This document shows positions 34,379-46,820 of a DNA stretch of 64,000 bases, one piece after another (the stretch's first letter is position 1; every line of letters begins with the position of its first letter). The translations under genes were made by a program, and so were the position numbers. A model generated the notes under the pieces. The model did no database searches. It was not told the DNA's origin and saw only the letters and a program-made list of their open reading frames with translations. The DNA lies in contig VDFB02358134.1 in NCBI GenBank assembly GCA_007258455.2, forward strand, positions 215,745,565 to 215,809,564, read 5' to 3'. Origin of the DNA: Sequoia sempervirens (taxonomy: Eukaryota > Streptophyta > Pinopsida > Cupressales > Cupressaceae).

Positions 34379-34652
34379 TATGAACTTACACTTAGACTCA
34401 CACTAAAGTAGAGAAATATATGTCAAGAGGGGTCCAATTGTACAAATGCTGAAGAGATAGGATGACTAAGGATCAAGGAGGTGGCCAAGCTCCTAGGATC
34501 CAAGATCCCATGACAAACCAACATAGGCACAAATGAACACACATACATTGTACACAATAAGACAAGATACACAAACATACAACATCAAAGTAAATGCAAA
34601 GAAAAAAGGAAAAATGGGTATGGGCTAACAAGTTGTATTATGCTAGTGGCCA

Positions 34653-34751
34653 TAGAAAATTTTTATGACACACAATAACAAAGTTCAATATTTTCTAGGT
34701 GAAACATAAACAGGGAAGACACACAGGCTAGTGAAGTTTGATATTCACTAG
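34653..34751 (-). other. Hairpin pair near the T1 polypurine tract
   Basis: TAGAAAAT (34653-34660) pairs with ATTTTCTA (34690-34697). CTAGTGAA (34728-34735) pairs with TTCACTAG (34744-34751) across an 8-base loop. T2 carries the same type of hairpins at the same place with different but still complementary arms. Confidence 0.6.
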
Positions 34752-35621
34752 GTGAGCCCCCAAAATAAGTAGAAAAATGAGAAACACACACTAGGTCTAC
34801 AAGGTGTGCTCATACCTATACCAAGAGTTATGCACCCTAATAACCTTGATAAAGTGCTATAAAAAAATGATCAAAATCACCAAGTTAAGCCTTTGTGAAC
34901 AAAGTGATGCCAAATATTGCCACATGGTTGACAAGTTATATTATGCTAGGTTCCATGAAATACAACATAGAAGACAATGCCAAAACCTCAAGGGATGTTG
35001 TAATAAGATCACCACAAAAGGTAACAATAAAAAATGATCAAAGGAGATTTGCTTAATACATGAAAGGTCACAACTTAGGGAATGCCAAACTAAATATCAC
35101 CACTAAGAGAGGACTAGCCAAGGAATAGAAAATCACACCTTAGGGAACACTAGTCATAGAATTACCACCAAGGAGAATTCCATATTCCAAGAAAAGTCAC
35201 TCTTATGGGACATCAAGCCTAATATCACCACAAAGGAGAAACCAACATAAATCAAGAAAGCCACACTTTAACAAACAAAGTCACACTTCCTAGGAGATGT
35301 ATGCTATCTTCACTAAGAAGGGGCCATGAAAACAATGAGTGGTGGATCATATACCCGCCTTAAAATGTTAGTGTACTTGCTACACTAACATTTTAAGGAG
35401 AAATAGAGGGATCCCAAGAAGGAATACACCTAGGACAAGGCTACCTAACCCCTTGCCCCCTAAGTGTAAGGACAACTTAGGTGAGCCCAAAATAAATAAA
35501 AATATGCTACCTAACTGATTGCAGGAAAGATGATTTGCATAAAATCTAATGCATGTGGTAGTGATTATAGTTTGATTCTACAACCATCACATGGCAAGGA
35601 GCAAAGAACAATGAATGCTAA

Positions 35622-35930
35622 TTAATTATAGGATTGAATTCTTGTAAAAAAAAAAAATTGTAAATCATGATAATCATCCATATGATGTCCAAATATTCTA
35701 TGATATGCACAGTAAGGTCCATTTCCATCCTTTTTCTTATTAGTTCTTCGCCCAAATTTAGGTGAAAATTTAATTAAACCCAAGTGCAAAAGTGTAGTGA
35801 ATGCATGCTTAGCCTTAGATTCATGATATAAGGAATGTAATTGCTTGAGAGGATAACGGGCTTTGCATTTCTTACTTGGTTGACCAAATTTTTGGGATGA
35901 AGGTGGATGATTTAAGCTTTGAGCCATCAT
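35622..35930 (-). pseudogene. gag: Tat/Ogre-type Gag C-terminal fragment
   Basis: The minus strand encodes about 103 residues starting MMAQSLNHPPSSQKFGQPSK. Near the end comes Y-C-A-Y-H-R-I-F-G-H-H-M-D-D-Y (about 35675-35720), the zinc-knuckle region characteristic of Tat/Ogre Gags (Y-C-x-Y-H-x4-G-H-x-T-x-x-C), here with Tyr for the last Cys. Upstream, L-L-H-L-G-L-I-K-F matches the usual L-x-x-x-G-L-I/L block before the knuckle. It would have been part of the particle protein. The rest of gag is missing or unrecognisable. Confidence 0.65.
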
Positions 35931-36029
35931 GGCGATATAATGACTTTACTAAGGTTCATGCTATTATGCAACAAGTGCTTGGATATCAAACCAAAGATCT
36001 AGATAGAAAATTCTGAGAAATACATGTGT

Positions 36030-36600
36030 TAGATAAATCTAAGCTCGAAAAAGTAGGATAGGGGCACCCAAGGTGCCTATGTCCTAGGCAGGCTTTTATA
36101 GAACTACAATTTTTACTGTCTATTATGCTATTTAAGGTTTCCGTGAGTGGTTGCAGATAGGTATAACATTGAATTATTTTCCATATTTTATTGATTTTAG
36201 GATTGTGAATTGAGGAATGCAAACATACAACAATGATGAAAGCAAATGAAAGTTTTAGAAATACAAAAAACAAAATTCAGATAGCAGAATGCAACAGAGA
36301 ACACAAAGACAAAGATATGATGCAAATTTTAGGCACAAAATGTAGGATAGAGGCACCTAGGGCACTTATGTCCTAGATAGGGTTTTTAAAAATTCAAAGT
36401 TTGAGTGCGTTGACTACAAAACTTTAATGTTCCCAATTCTGTGTACAAATATTTCTAACAACAAATATTTTTCTAGATTTTAGTGGTTTTATGACTATGT
36501 AAATGAAAAATGCAAATATGCAAATGTATGAATGATGAATGACAAATTTTGATTGTAATTTTTAGATCTAGGAAGGACTAATTGATTGATATGAAGATGC
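36030..36600 (-). repeat. Two tandem copies of a 300-bp leader segment in T1
   Basis: The stretch from about 36050 (GTAGGATAGGGGCACC...TATGTCCTAG) recurs from about 36344 (GTAGGATAGAGGCACC...TATGTCCTAG), followed in each by related AT-rich sequence. A counterpart occurs once in the leader of T3 (about 58895-58930). It lies between the 5' LTR and gag. Confidence 0.6.
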
Positions 36601-36940
36601 AAGATTTTGAAAATGATGACTTGATGCAAGCTTGAAACAAAAATATGCAATTTTTTTCACTCTTTAACAATATGCAAGACACCTAATTGGATGCAAATGA
36701 CTCTTTTTATTTTGTTTTCAGGTTTAGATGACCTAATTCAACTTATAAATACAATTTTAAATACAAATCTAAGCTAAAATGACTGAAACAAACCCTATCA
36801 ATACAATATGAATGCATTTTTAAAAAAATTATGCTTTCTATGAAAAATAGATGGAAAATGCAACAAAATAATATGCAAAACCTAGATCTAGGGTGAATTT
36901 TTAGAAGGTATATAATGCTAACATTTCGGGTTCACTAAAA

Positions 36941-37747
36941 TGAAACGAATGGGGAAAGGGAACCCTTTGTGGATTTAACACCTTTCCCAAATTGTTTCAT
37001 ATAGGGGAGGTTATGAGATGCAATGATCTAATTGTCCTAATGATGCAAATGATCACTTTTATACATAAAAAAAAGATCTACAATATCATCAACCACTTGT
37101 TACAACTCACCACCCTTAAATGGCTTCTTTGAAGGACTGAATTCACATATAACACTTCAAGGATCTTAGATCTTGCTTGATAGATTTGATTGAATGCTTG
37201 GATGCTTGGAGACCTACAACAATGTTTTCCTTCACAAAATAATGTGAACATACATAAACTTGGACATGATGTTGGATCTTGAATTGCTATAATAATGCTC
37301 TGAAAATGATGCTCTTGAATTCTCTTGAAAATAGTATTTGTTCATGAATGTTCACCTCTTGCTTGTTCTTAGTCCTTATATTTCAAATGGTGAAATGACT
37401 AGGTATTTATAGGCATTTATTCAATTTCCCAAAAATTCAATCCTAAAAGCCAACTTTAAGTATTTGAATTTCAAATAATACGGTGTCACAATTGACATAT
37501 TTGAATTTGGAGCCAAAATAGGGGGACATAGGCGCCAGTGTCCCAACCCTATTTTTTGAAAGTTTAAAAGTCGAGGAAAAAGTATTAAATGAGAGCATTT
37601 GTTTTATGCTTGCAAATTATCGTAAAATAGTTAAATAAGCCATGGAATACATATTTTAGGAAGTTGAATGCTTATTTACGTCCAATAGCTTAAAGGGGAG
37701 CAAAACATAGTGTGAAATTGTCATGGGTGACAATTTATGACTCTACA
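36941..37747 (-). repeat. 5' LTR of T1
   Basis: 807 bp. It retains the minus-strand TATA box (TATAAATA, 37404-37411), which a deletion of roughly 13 bp removed from the other LTR near 34007. It has itself lost about 410 bp. The target duplication ATGCA follows at 37748-37752. Confidence 0.8.
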
Positions 37748-37752
37748 ATGCA

Positions 37753-40700
37753 TTAAAATTCCTTGTCTCATAATACTTCCTCCTCTTTTAGCTCATAATT
37801 TTGTGTCTACATTATCTCTCTTCCTGTTTTGGTGTATTCTTGGTTGCCAAAGTCTTTAGGAATTTGGGTGAGTTAGGTATTCTAAGTGTCAATCAGTCAA
37901 AATATTAGACTTCACCATCCTAGAAAACTTAACATCCCTTCTTACCCTCCATTCTCTTACTTGTTTGGCTACTAGAGTTTCCCATCTTATCATCCTCTTC
38001 CTTGTCATTTTTTCGGGTTATCAGAGTCTCCCATCCTTGGGTTCCCTTTTCTTGTCATGTCTCCATTAGTGATTCTTGTCTTATTGGAATTAGACTTTGC
38101 CTCATCCTCCTACCATATGGGCATGATTTCCTTATCATCCTACCATATAGGTAGGATTTCCTCATCATCCTTGAAGTTAAAAATCTCTTGCCTCTTTGCA
38201 ATATTCATCCCACCTACCACCTAACATGTTAGTTTGTTGTAATGTATATTATTGATAGGTGGCTCTAGCCAGGGATCCATTTTACCAAAGATATTATTTA
38301 ATTGGAGGAAATGGTCCTAAGTTTATTTCCTACCATTGGATCTATGCACATCACCCTAGTTACCATTAATGTGGTATTTAGGATTTGTTGATCTTGGTTC
38401 TTCTCACCATTATTGCAAATGGTTGTTGTAGGTTTAAGTATCTTCTTCCACACCTTAAAGTACCTGTGCATGTGGACATAGATTTTAGACATGATTAAAA
38501 GGAAACGAGCACTTATTTGTATGAGAAGCTCCTTGTGTAATTCTCTAGTACTTTGATGGTCTCTATGCTAGCTTTAAACTCTCTTCAAATTGTGTTTTGA
38601 TTTGGAAACTAGTGAAGAAAAATATTTTTTTAAAAACCACACCAAACCCTAACTAGGTTGTCTTGAGTACTCATGTTTAGATGAATAAATTTGAGGATGA
38701 AACCTCACATATTTGCAACAACCGGAGGATAAAAACCCTACTAGTTTGAGAGTTGTTGAGGATGAAAACCCTATTGATTGAAGGGCTAATTCTCATCTAG
38801 AGATAATAATTGAGTTTTAATGATGGTTGATATCAGTAATATTGAGACAACATGACACTTTAAGTTGTTATAATAGAAGTGGTTATTCCAAAGTTGTTCA
38901 TGGTGGTTAACCATAGGAATGAACTAGGTCAAAGTGCAAAAGGTTGTAGACATTGACTAGAGTCTCTCTAGCCATAAAAGTTGCTAATGCAATAATTGTA
39001 TTGTCTTGTGTTATAATTCCATGCTTTTTGTTAATGCAAATGGATTGTAACTATTGAGTGTTTATAAATCATTTTTAATGGGTATCAATGCATGAAAATC
39101 TATATTTCCATATAGGGTTTATCAAATTTGAGCAAATGTTATAATCTATAGTTTATTCTCATTTGTTAACTTGTCTTGTAATATTAGGGATTGATGTTAT
39201 TTGTGTTATTTTAAAGGAAATATGTTGGGTTTGCTAAATACATGAAGAGAGATTAAAGTTTGTTAGAATTTGTGGTTAAATTGAGTTTTTCGTTAAGTCT
39301 AATACATGTATTTATAGCTACAATTTCTCTTTAATGGTGAACCCTACACATAGTACTAGGGTTTATTAGATTAGGAAAAAATAATTAAATCAAAAGCATT
39401 CCATTAAGCCACAAAATTTATCATGTAAAATTTAATGTACTTTGGGGGAGTATTATGAAGTTTGAAGTGTATTCAAGAGTTGTTAATGTTGCACTTGCAA
39501 CTTCAACAAGCCATTTTTCAATAAATAGATGATAATAAAATAAAACACAAAGTGAAAAACCCTTGATATTTCAAAAGTGATACACTCTTAATTAAATACA
39601 TAGGTCCCCAAATTTTTTAATTTTAGAGTCATGTTATAAACCTGAAGAAGATGACCCAAAATCAAATCCTAGCCCTCCATCCATCCTAGCAAAAATATAT
39701 AAATCCAAGATCAATTCCATCATTTTGTCACACAACCATTGAATGCAAAGTTATGTTGCTTGAGCGAGCAGCCAACATGGCCACAATTCTACATCCAAAT
39801 CTTGAGCATATCCACATTTATAGCATGTAATTAGAGAAATTGAGAGACTTGTTTTAAGTCTTTCGACTTGGGTGCGATTGAATATAAGCTAAAGCCTTGA
39901 TTTCTTGTATTTGAGTCTTGTTTTATACTTTGTGCTCTCATTTCCATAGTCAACAACATTTTTTTGGTTCTACAATATTATCAAATGACAGCCTTTAATA
40001 TATGACATGACATCCCAACTGGGTTAGACCTACATGATCAATTTTTACTATTGTCTAATTGTGCTACTATGGTTGTTTTGGACAATCTTTGTCAACTGCA
40101 AAATGTATTTGATTGGTGTTCTCTCAAAAACCATGTTTGCCTATTTTGTGATCTGTTCTAACTAAGCTGCTAAGTTGTAACTTTAAACAGTTTTTGCTTG
40201 AACTATTTAATAGTATTTATTTGTAAGAGTGATTACAATCTAATTAGAAAGAAAAGAATAATCACATTCTCAAAGTATTTATTAATATAAAGATACTATT
40301 ATGAGATAGAGACATTTAAGTTTATATATACTTTCTATTCTAAGAATCTTTGAATCCCTGAATTAAATATACAACAGATCTATTCAAAACTCTCCAATTT
40401 GAACAACTATTGCTTTCAATTTCTGGTTTTAGATAATAATAGTGGTGAGTACTGAGAATGATTTCCACCACAATTCTGTTGACAGTTTGTAACTCATGAT
40501 TAGAAGAGACATAAGAGCATCTATAATTGTGTGGGAATGCTTGTTTTGATATTGACTGGTACCAAATTGACATAATTTTGCCTTGCTTTAGAAAACATTT
40601 AGCACGGTTGATGACTTACAAATGTACTATCGTTTTCTACACATGTTAAGGCTGGATAGGACGACAATATATTTCTTCTGCTAACCCATTGGCTATGGAC

Positions 40701-40820
40701 ACCTACAATTCTTTATTGTACGATGACTCTTCAAAATTGAGAAAGGCACTGCAAGCTGTCCGGAATGAACGTAAAGCTTACGCTTTTTGCTTATTGGAGC
40801 TCTTTTAGTGAACGCCACTT
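37753..40820. other. No gene recognised; continuation of the locus hit by T1
   Basis: AT-rich DNA without domains. Short tandem repeats occur at about 38110-38172 (unit of about 32 bp with CTACCATAT) and about 38710-38780 (GAGGATAAAAACCC and GAGGATGAAAACCC). Confidence 0.4.
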
Positions 40821-40954
40821 ACAAATGGACTTTCTTCAGTTTGTTAGATATAATTGCCTCGCATGGAAGATCAAATCTCAAATTATTACAAATGGACTTT
40901 CTCCAGTTTGTTAGATATAATTGCCTCGCATGGAAGATCAAATCTCAAATTATT
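40821..40954 (+). repeat. Tandem duplication, 67-bp unit, two copies
   Basis: ACAAATGGACTTTCTTCAG at 40821 recurs with one change at 40888. The rest of the unit, including TTGCCTCGCATGGAAG, is identical. Confidence 0.9.
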
Positions 40955-41004
40955 AAAGAATAGGAAATGAAAACTCTATGTCGGTATTAGATTTTGGATA
41001 GTTT

Positions 41005-41855
41005 ATTCAATTATCAAAGATCTTTCAAATAAGAGAGGATAGAAATTTCCGAAATCATATAATAATGGATAGAGGATAGCTGTCAAGACATATTGTTTTT
41101 ATTCAATTATCAAAGATCTTCCAAATAAGAGAGGATAGAAATCTCCAAAATCATATAACAATGAATAGAGGATAGCTGTTAAGACATATTGTTTTTATTC
41201 AATTATCAAAGATCTTCCAAATAAGAGAGGATAGAAATCTCCGAAATCATATAACAATGGATAGAGGATAGCTGTTAAGACATATTCTTTTTATTCAATT
41301 ATCAAAGATCTTCCAAATAAAAGAGGATAGAAATTTCCAAAATAATATAACAATGGATAGAGGATAGCTGTTAAGACATTGTTTTTATTCAATTATCAAA
41401 GATCTTCCAAATAAAAGAGGATATAAATTTCTGAAATCATATAACAATAGAGGATAGCTGTTAAGACATTGATTTTATTCAATTATCAAAGATCTTCCAA
41501 ATAAGAGAGGATAGAAATCTCCGAAATCATATAACAATGGATAGAGGATAAATATTAAGACATTGTTTTTATTCAATTATCAAAGATCTTCCAAATAAGA
41601 GAGGATAGAAATCTCCGAAATCATATAACAATGGATAGATGATAGATGTTAAGACATTGTTTTTATTCAATTATCAAAGATCTTCCAAATAAGAGATGAT
41701 AGAAATCTCTGAAATCATATAACAATGGATAGATGATAGATGTTCAGACATATTGTTGTTATTCAATTATCAAAGATCTTCCAAATAAGAGAGGATAGAA
41801 ATCTCCAAAATCATATAACAATAGATAGAGGATAGATGTTAAGACATATTGTTTT
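41005..41855 (+). repeat. Nine-copy tandem satellite, 90-96 bp unit
   Basis: ATTCAATTATCAAAGATCTT starts at 41005, 41101, 41197, 41293, 41387, 41477, 41571, 41665 and 41761. Units share GAGGATAGAAAT, CATATAACAATGGATAGA and AAGACATATTGTTTTT. Length steps are mostly 96 or 94 bp with one of 90, from small deletions. Units are very similar, so the array is young or homogenised. Not coding. Confidence 0.95.
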
Positions 41856-43289
41856 TCAATAGTGCAGTAAGATATTTTATATCTTTCCTAAATTTATTGT
41901 AGAAGTTTCTCATGCCTTTCGTATTTTGTTTGTTGCATGATAGCATTTAAATCTCGCCTTTCAATTGTTTAGGTTGAAGTAGTTGGGATTAGAACAATTA
42001 AGGACTTCATATGTGAACAAGTCTTGCAAGTTTGTGTGAAAAGTGTTACATGTGTGAATCTTTAAAAATAATCTAGATTTTGTTCTTCTCATTCTAATTT
42101 TTTTATGATGCAAGTAGTTTACTTTTATAAATTGTTTAGAAGAACTAAAAATAGATTAATTTGTTTATTTTCGACAAATAGGTTAAGTTTGTTTTACTTT
42201 TCTCATTGGATTAATCTAATTATTAAACATGAAGATATCAAAAACATTGAAAAAAAAATAATTATAATATTTTGTACACATTCATTAGAAGAAAAAACCG
42301 CAACAACATTCCAAATAGCATTCAATGACTTCCTCCTCAGCCATAAATATGTACACTTAACATCCACATAAGTGGCTTGACTTGATAGAACCTATAAAGT
42401 CATGTACATGTTCTTTAAAAGACATGTAAGGACCTCCTTGATGGTGACCTAGGCTTCTACTTAGTTTGTGCGATGTGTGACATGTCCTCTATAGCTACAT
42501 GACATGGTTTTTGTCCTTTGCCCCATGTCACAAGTGAGTATGTGAACATGTGATGCCCTTTACCCTTTACCCTTCTATATCTAGGGAACATTAATATTCC
42601 CTTCCCATGTGTCCTTTTCTATGTTATTTTACCCAAATTGACTATACCTAGAACAAGGCATCATTTTTCATTATGATTTATCTTATTGGCTATGGTATTC
42701 TACATTGACACATTTTTTATGAATATTTTTCAAAAAATGATTTGTTGGGAATTCATTATAGTGATTCTATTTATGAGATAATATAGATGTACAAAGTAAT
42801 TCATAGACAATAATTTTTAGATGATACATTCATGAATTAGATTCAACAAGAAAATCATATGATCGCACTCTTCATTATAAGGTCATTTCCTACATGCTTC
42901 ATAGATTTGATACAGTTTAAGATGGTGTTATATATTTTTAGAATTGCTTTTATAGGTACAATTGTCAATTATATATTTTATCAATGCTCATTACATGATT
43001 CATGTGATGTCCAAGGCTTTAGTTTTATGGTTATAGTGAACAAATTCAGATTGTGTACAATTTCTATGACACATTATCTTTATTTGACTTATCTCTCACC
43101 ATATGATATCATTGATATATCAATACCCATGGATTAACTCTTCTTTGCATAAGCCATGTTCTTTCATGTTTACATTTATGAGATATCGTATCATGTCTAT
43201 GCTTATATGCTTACACATTAAATAATATATCTGTTTAAGGTGAACTGAGAAGGGTGACATAGACTAATGAATTAATCTAAATCAATATT
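41856..43289. other. AT-rich, no gene recognised
   Basis: Only short ORFs of low-information composition. No retroelement landmark was found. Confidence 0.4.
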
Positions 43290-44586
43290 TCCACCTAAAC
43301 ATTGGGAAAAAAACAACCAAGGGATTGTACTTGGATATTATCCTCAAGGGAGAGCCAAATAGGTCTGGTTGGGAGTTTTGATTCCTTTTGTTGTAAATGT
43401 AAGGATTGATGTGATGTTGCAATGAATTAGACTAGTAATGATCAAGCTGAATAAATATGATAAAATGTAGAGTAAATAAATAGAAAAAAGAGTAGATCTA
43501 AGAAGAGGTTACAAAGAGGAACCTAACACTAAAAGTCTGAGATGAGTATGTAGGATGCTAGAGTGTTGTGTGAACACTAGCGTGTTGTGTAGATGTTTGA
43601 AAGATGCCAAAAATTAGGGTTTGTGTCTTGTAATATGGATTTGGTATTGTCTGAACACCTATGACAGTGAAAATCATTATTTAATATGTGAATATTCTTG
43701 GATAATCAACATGGCCTAGTTTATCAATGATGAGCTAATAAAGACAAGAGATAGGGTTTAGGAGTCTCTAAAAGAGTCAAGATGTCAAATAATCCTTCCA
43801 TGACAACAACTTGGACACTTACAAAATGGAAAGGGGAGAAGGGTTGTGGTGTATAGGGTCTTGCCTTGGTCAAACCCTATGTTGGTGTTCCCACCTCCAT
43901 AACAACAATGATAATAAATGATAAAGAACATGTGCTCTCAAGGGAACAAAGCCTAAACAAATAATATAACGATAATAATGAAACAATGATATATTTAACA
44001 ATCATTTATAAAAACCTTGTTGGACTAATGCAAGTATATTGGTCTCACACAAGGAGGAAGAAGAGGCTTCCTTGAGATCCTGCAAGTGTTTGTATATATT
44101 ATAACAATAACAATAAATAAGAAATTCCACATATCATTTGAACATGAATTTTTTGTGTTAATGGAGTTCATTAGTGGGCTGGTTATAGAGTATAAATCAT
44201 TTTCTTTCTTGCTTTCTTGATTCTAACATTCTCTTGTTCTTTAGATTTGTTACTCTAGTTGTTCATGTGCTCTAGAATTGTGAAGGAGAAAATAGGTTTC
44301 TTATATATGAGATCAAACACATATCCAAGTGACCATTTTGAGAGGGGTTGATAAACAAGGTTGAATCCTTAATGTCAAGGTTGAATTTTAAATTCTAAAG
44401 TTTTGGCATGATCAACTAGGACACTAGCACACTGTGCTAGTGTCTAGGAATAATTCACATTGAAAGGGGCCAATGATAAAGGATTTAAACATGTTTTCTG
44501 GAAAGGTGATGAAACAAAAACATTGCACACAAGTGAGTGTCAAACCTAGTGTGAAATTTTAAGCAGTGGCAATATGTGACTCTACA
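43290..44586 (-). repeat. T2: 3' LTR of a T1-related element
   Basis: The right end GACTCTACA and the following polypurine tract match T1. Inside, GGTCAAACCCTATGTTGGTG (about 43867) matches the TGTCAAACCCCACATTAGTG of T1 (33614). The left end is not precisely defined. The element reads on the minus strand. Its interior runs right, to 46820, and resumes at 55955 after element B. Confidence 0.6.
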
Positions 44587-44612
44587 TTTAGCCCAACTTT
44601 AGTGAGGGTATC
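44587..44612 (-). other. Polypurine tract of T2
   Basis: Minus-strand CTCACTAAAGTTGGGCTAAA precedes the LTR start TGTAGAG, equivalent to T1 at 34356. Confidence 0.65.
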
Positions 44613-44865
44613 CACTTACATTCATATCCTTGATAAAGTACATAGAAGTTAAAGTATTTTCATTAAAACACTAGAGAGATGGTAAAATTAATAATGTGAG
44701 AGATGCAATAGACTCCAAACTTAGGATCTTACCGAATTACAAAGTTAAGATAAAAATGACACACACACATAAGACATGTAGAAAGAAGGCATATACATAT
44801 ATATCAACTATGGTTAGAAAACTATCATACACAATAAAAAAGCATACATGGTATGGCATCACAAA

Positions 44866-45067
44866 CTAGTAAGATCTACATCTATTCTTACTAGGATCCA
44901 TACTAAAGGAAACATTCATGAGTCACATGCTAGCAAAGTTTGTTGTTTGTTAGGTTATTCATGAACAATGAAAAATTCATAGGCTAGTAAAAGTCACTAT
45001 TTACTAGGTGAGTTTCATAGGTAGAAAATGAAAACAACATGGGCTAGTAAGATTTATTGTTTACTAG
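44866..45067 (-). other. Series of four hairpins in T2
   Basis: CTAGTAAG/CTTACTAG (44866-44873 and 44887-44894), CTAGCAAA/TTTGTTAG (44930-44937 and 44946-44953), CTAGTAAA/TTTACTAG (44984-44991 and 45000-45007) and CTAGTAA/TTACTAG (45044-45050 and 45061-45067). Loops are 8-13 bases and the spacing is about 54-64 bp. The second has one imperfect pair. T1 has CTAGTGAA/TTCACTAG at the equivalent place, a paired change. Confidence 0.7.
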
Positions 45068-45139
45068 GTGATTTTCATGTCAATAATATCAAAAGTTACG
45101 GCCCACGAAAATGCATTGTTTTCTAGGTAACTCTAATAA

Positions 45140-46815
45140 AGTGCTAAAAATATTATTAGTAGGTGTTGCGATAGCACAATTATGCATGAGCATCCAAGGT
45201 GTAAGAGAAATCTTGCATCATCCAAAAAATATTGTTCTTTTTCAATAAGGGCTAAATTTGCTAGGGTTACTATTTTTAGTAAGTCTATATTTATGCATAT
45301 ATGGACATGAAATCTTACACAACCTCTGGAATGGTGAATTGAAGCCAATGGTGAAGAAATCACTTCAATATCATTTGTCATTTGTGAGATATTAAAATTT
45401 CAATATCCAAAAATCTTGTTAAAAATATTTGAGGACAAATTTGAAGCACTTAGAGGCTTTGGATAGGCCTAAGAATTGGTTGAAAACTAAAATTTTCCTC
45501 ATGCTACCATTTTTTGGATGAGTGTCTTCTTGAGAGCTTTCCAAAAATATATTATAATTGAAAATCCAATAATCAGATCAAAAGTTATGATCACAAGAAG
45601 TTGTACTATTGAAATTAAAAAAAAATGAAATATCTTCTTGAGGGGGTTACACTTTCCAAAATATGTTGGGGTGGTTATGCATTCCAGATAAAGGATGCAA
45701 ATGTAGGTTATAGAGTAGGGGAGAGTAGAGTAAATTGTGGCTTCAATTTGCAAATTTGCAAATTTTATGTAATAAAAAAGCCCATGTGGTGTTATTTGTA
45801 ATATTATAATTTCATTTTCATTCTTGTGATAATAGAAAATATTTTCTTATTTCTTGCATTTTGATTGTGTAATTCTCTATTATTTTTGTCAGTTTTAGAT
45901 TGTAAGGGAAGTACCCTTCATCACAAAATCAACTTTGTGGTGTGTGAACGAAGTGAACCGCATAGTGAAATGTACACCTCTACCTTCAGTTAATTTATAA
46001 TGCCAACCGAGAGCAATTGTCTTTAAGGTAAACAGAGTGATACATACCAAAATAGGCACGAGAGCTTTCTAGAAGCCATATGCCAAATGATATGTTCCCA
46101 AAAGCTACATCATAGTGAAGGGTTTCCTCCTAGGATAAACAAACCAAAGACCTGGGGTTAGTATGCAAGTATGATAAAATATTGTATATTAAAATAATAA
46201 TTTTTAATTGACATTATTCCCCAAGTATAGTGGAACTATCAGTACAAAGGAAGATCACATGAAATTTTTTTTGGGTCAACAAGGAAGATACCTAAATATC
46301 TCAATGCCTTGCATTGTCCCCAAAAGGCATTAAAATTACATTTATGCCAAATAAAAGAATGAAGATACATAAAGAGGAATATCACAACAGATTCATTCCA
46401 TTTGTATTCTTGTGCCAACAAGAGGATCAAGGGTTATCCAAGGAGAACTAAAAAAATGCACACCAAGTTTCACATTATGGGGGTAATAGTACATGCATGT
46501 ATAACACAAAGAAAAAGGGTATTGTGCTTGTGATCTAGTCTATAGCAAATCATCTGCATCCCAATCTTGCTCATCATATAGAAATGACATACAACATAAT
46601 AGAGGGACTGCAACAAGTGAGTACAAGGAGAAGTGATCAATTCAATATATGATGGATCGTTCACTAGAGAAGTATCATCATGCATGCCCCTAGAAGCCAA
46701 GTTCATTGATTGCATGAAAATTAAGGACAATTTTGAATAGTTTTTGGATAGTTCAACTATATCTTTTGAATTAATATTTGAATATACCACAATGGGTGAT
46801 ATGGTAGTGCTAACA
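45140..46815 (-). other. T2 interior, left half; decayed, no gene assigned
   Basis: A minus-strand open stretch at 46470-46853 may be part of a T2 protein, since 55955-56464 on the other side of element B also has minus-strand open stretches rich in Ser and Pro. I recognise no domain. Confidence 0.3.
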
Positions 46816-46820
46816 ACATG
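46816..46820. other. Left target-site duplication of element B (ACATG)
   Basis: ACATG precedes the 5' LTR at 46821 and is repeated exactly at 55950-55954 after the 3' LTR. Confidence 0.9.

Larger units (their letters stand above)
33133..37747 (-). mobile_element. T1: complete non-autonomous Tat/Ogre-like Gypsy element
   Basis: Two LTRs (33133-34355 and 36941-37747) begin TGAAACGAATGG and end CTACA on the plus strand and are bounded by the perfect 5-bp duplication ATGCA. A minus-strand polypurine tract (AAAGTGGGGGCTAAA) adjoins the left LTR, so the element reads right to left. The 2.6-kb interior holds only the end of a Gag gene; no protease, RT or integrase is seen. It inserted at the end of the chromovirus remnant. 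Classification rests on the Gag knuckle type and the polypurine tract. Confidence 0.85.

Noticed and set aside
41005..41855. CRISPR-like repeat array
   Set aside because: Units are 90-96 bp long and contiguous, with no short repeats separated by unique spacers; plant nuclear context.
42105..43137. Plus-strand ORFs of 88 and 92 codons
   Set aside because: Low-information Ile/Phe/Leu-rich translations from AT-rich DNA, without motif or neighbouring support.
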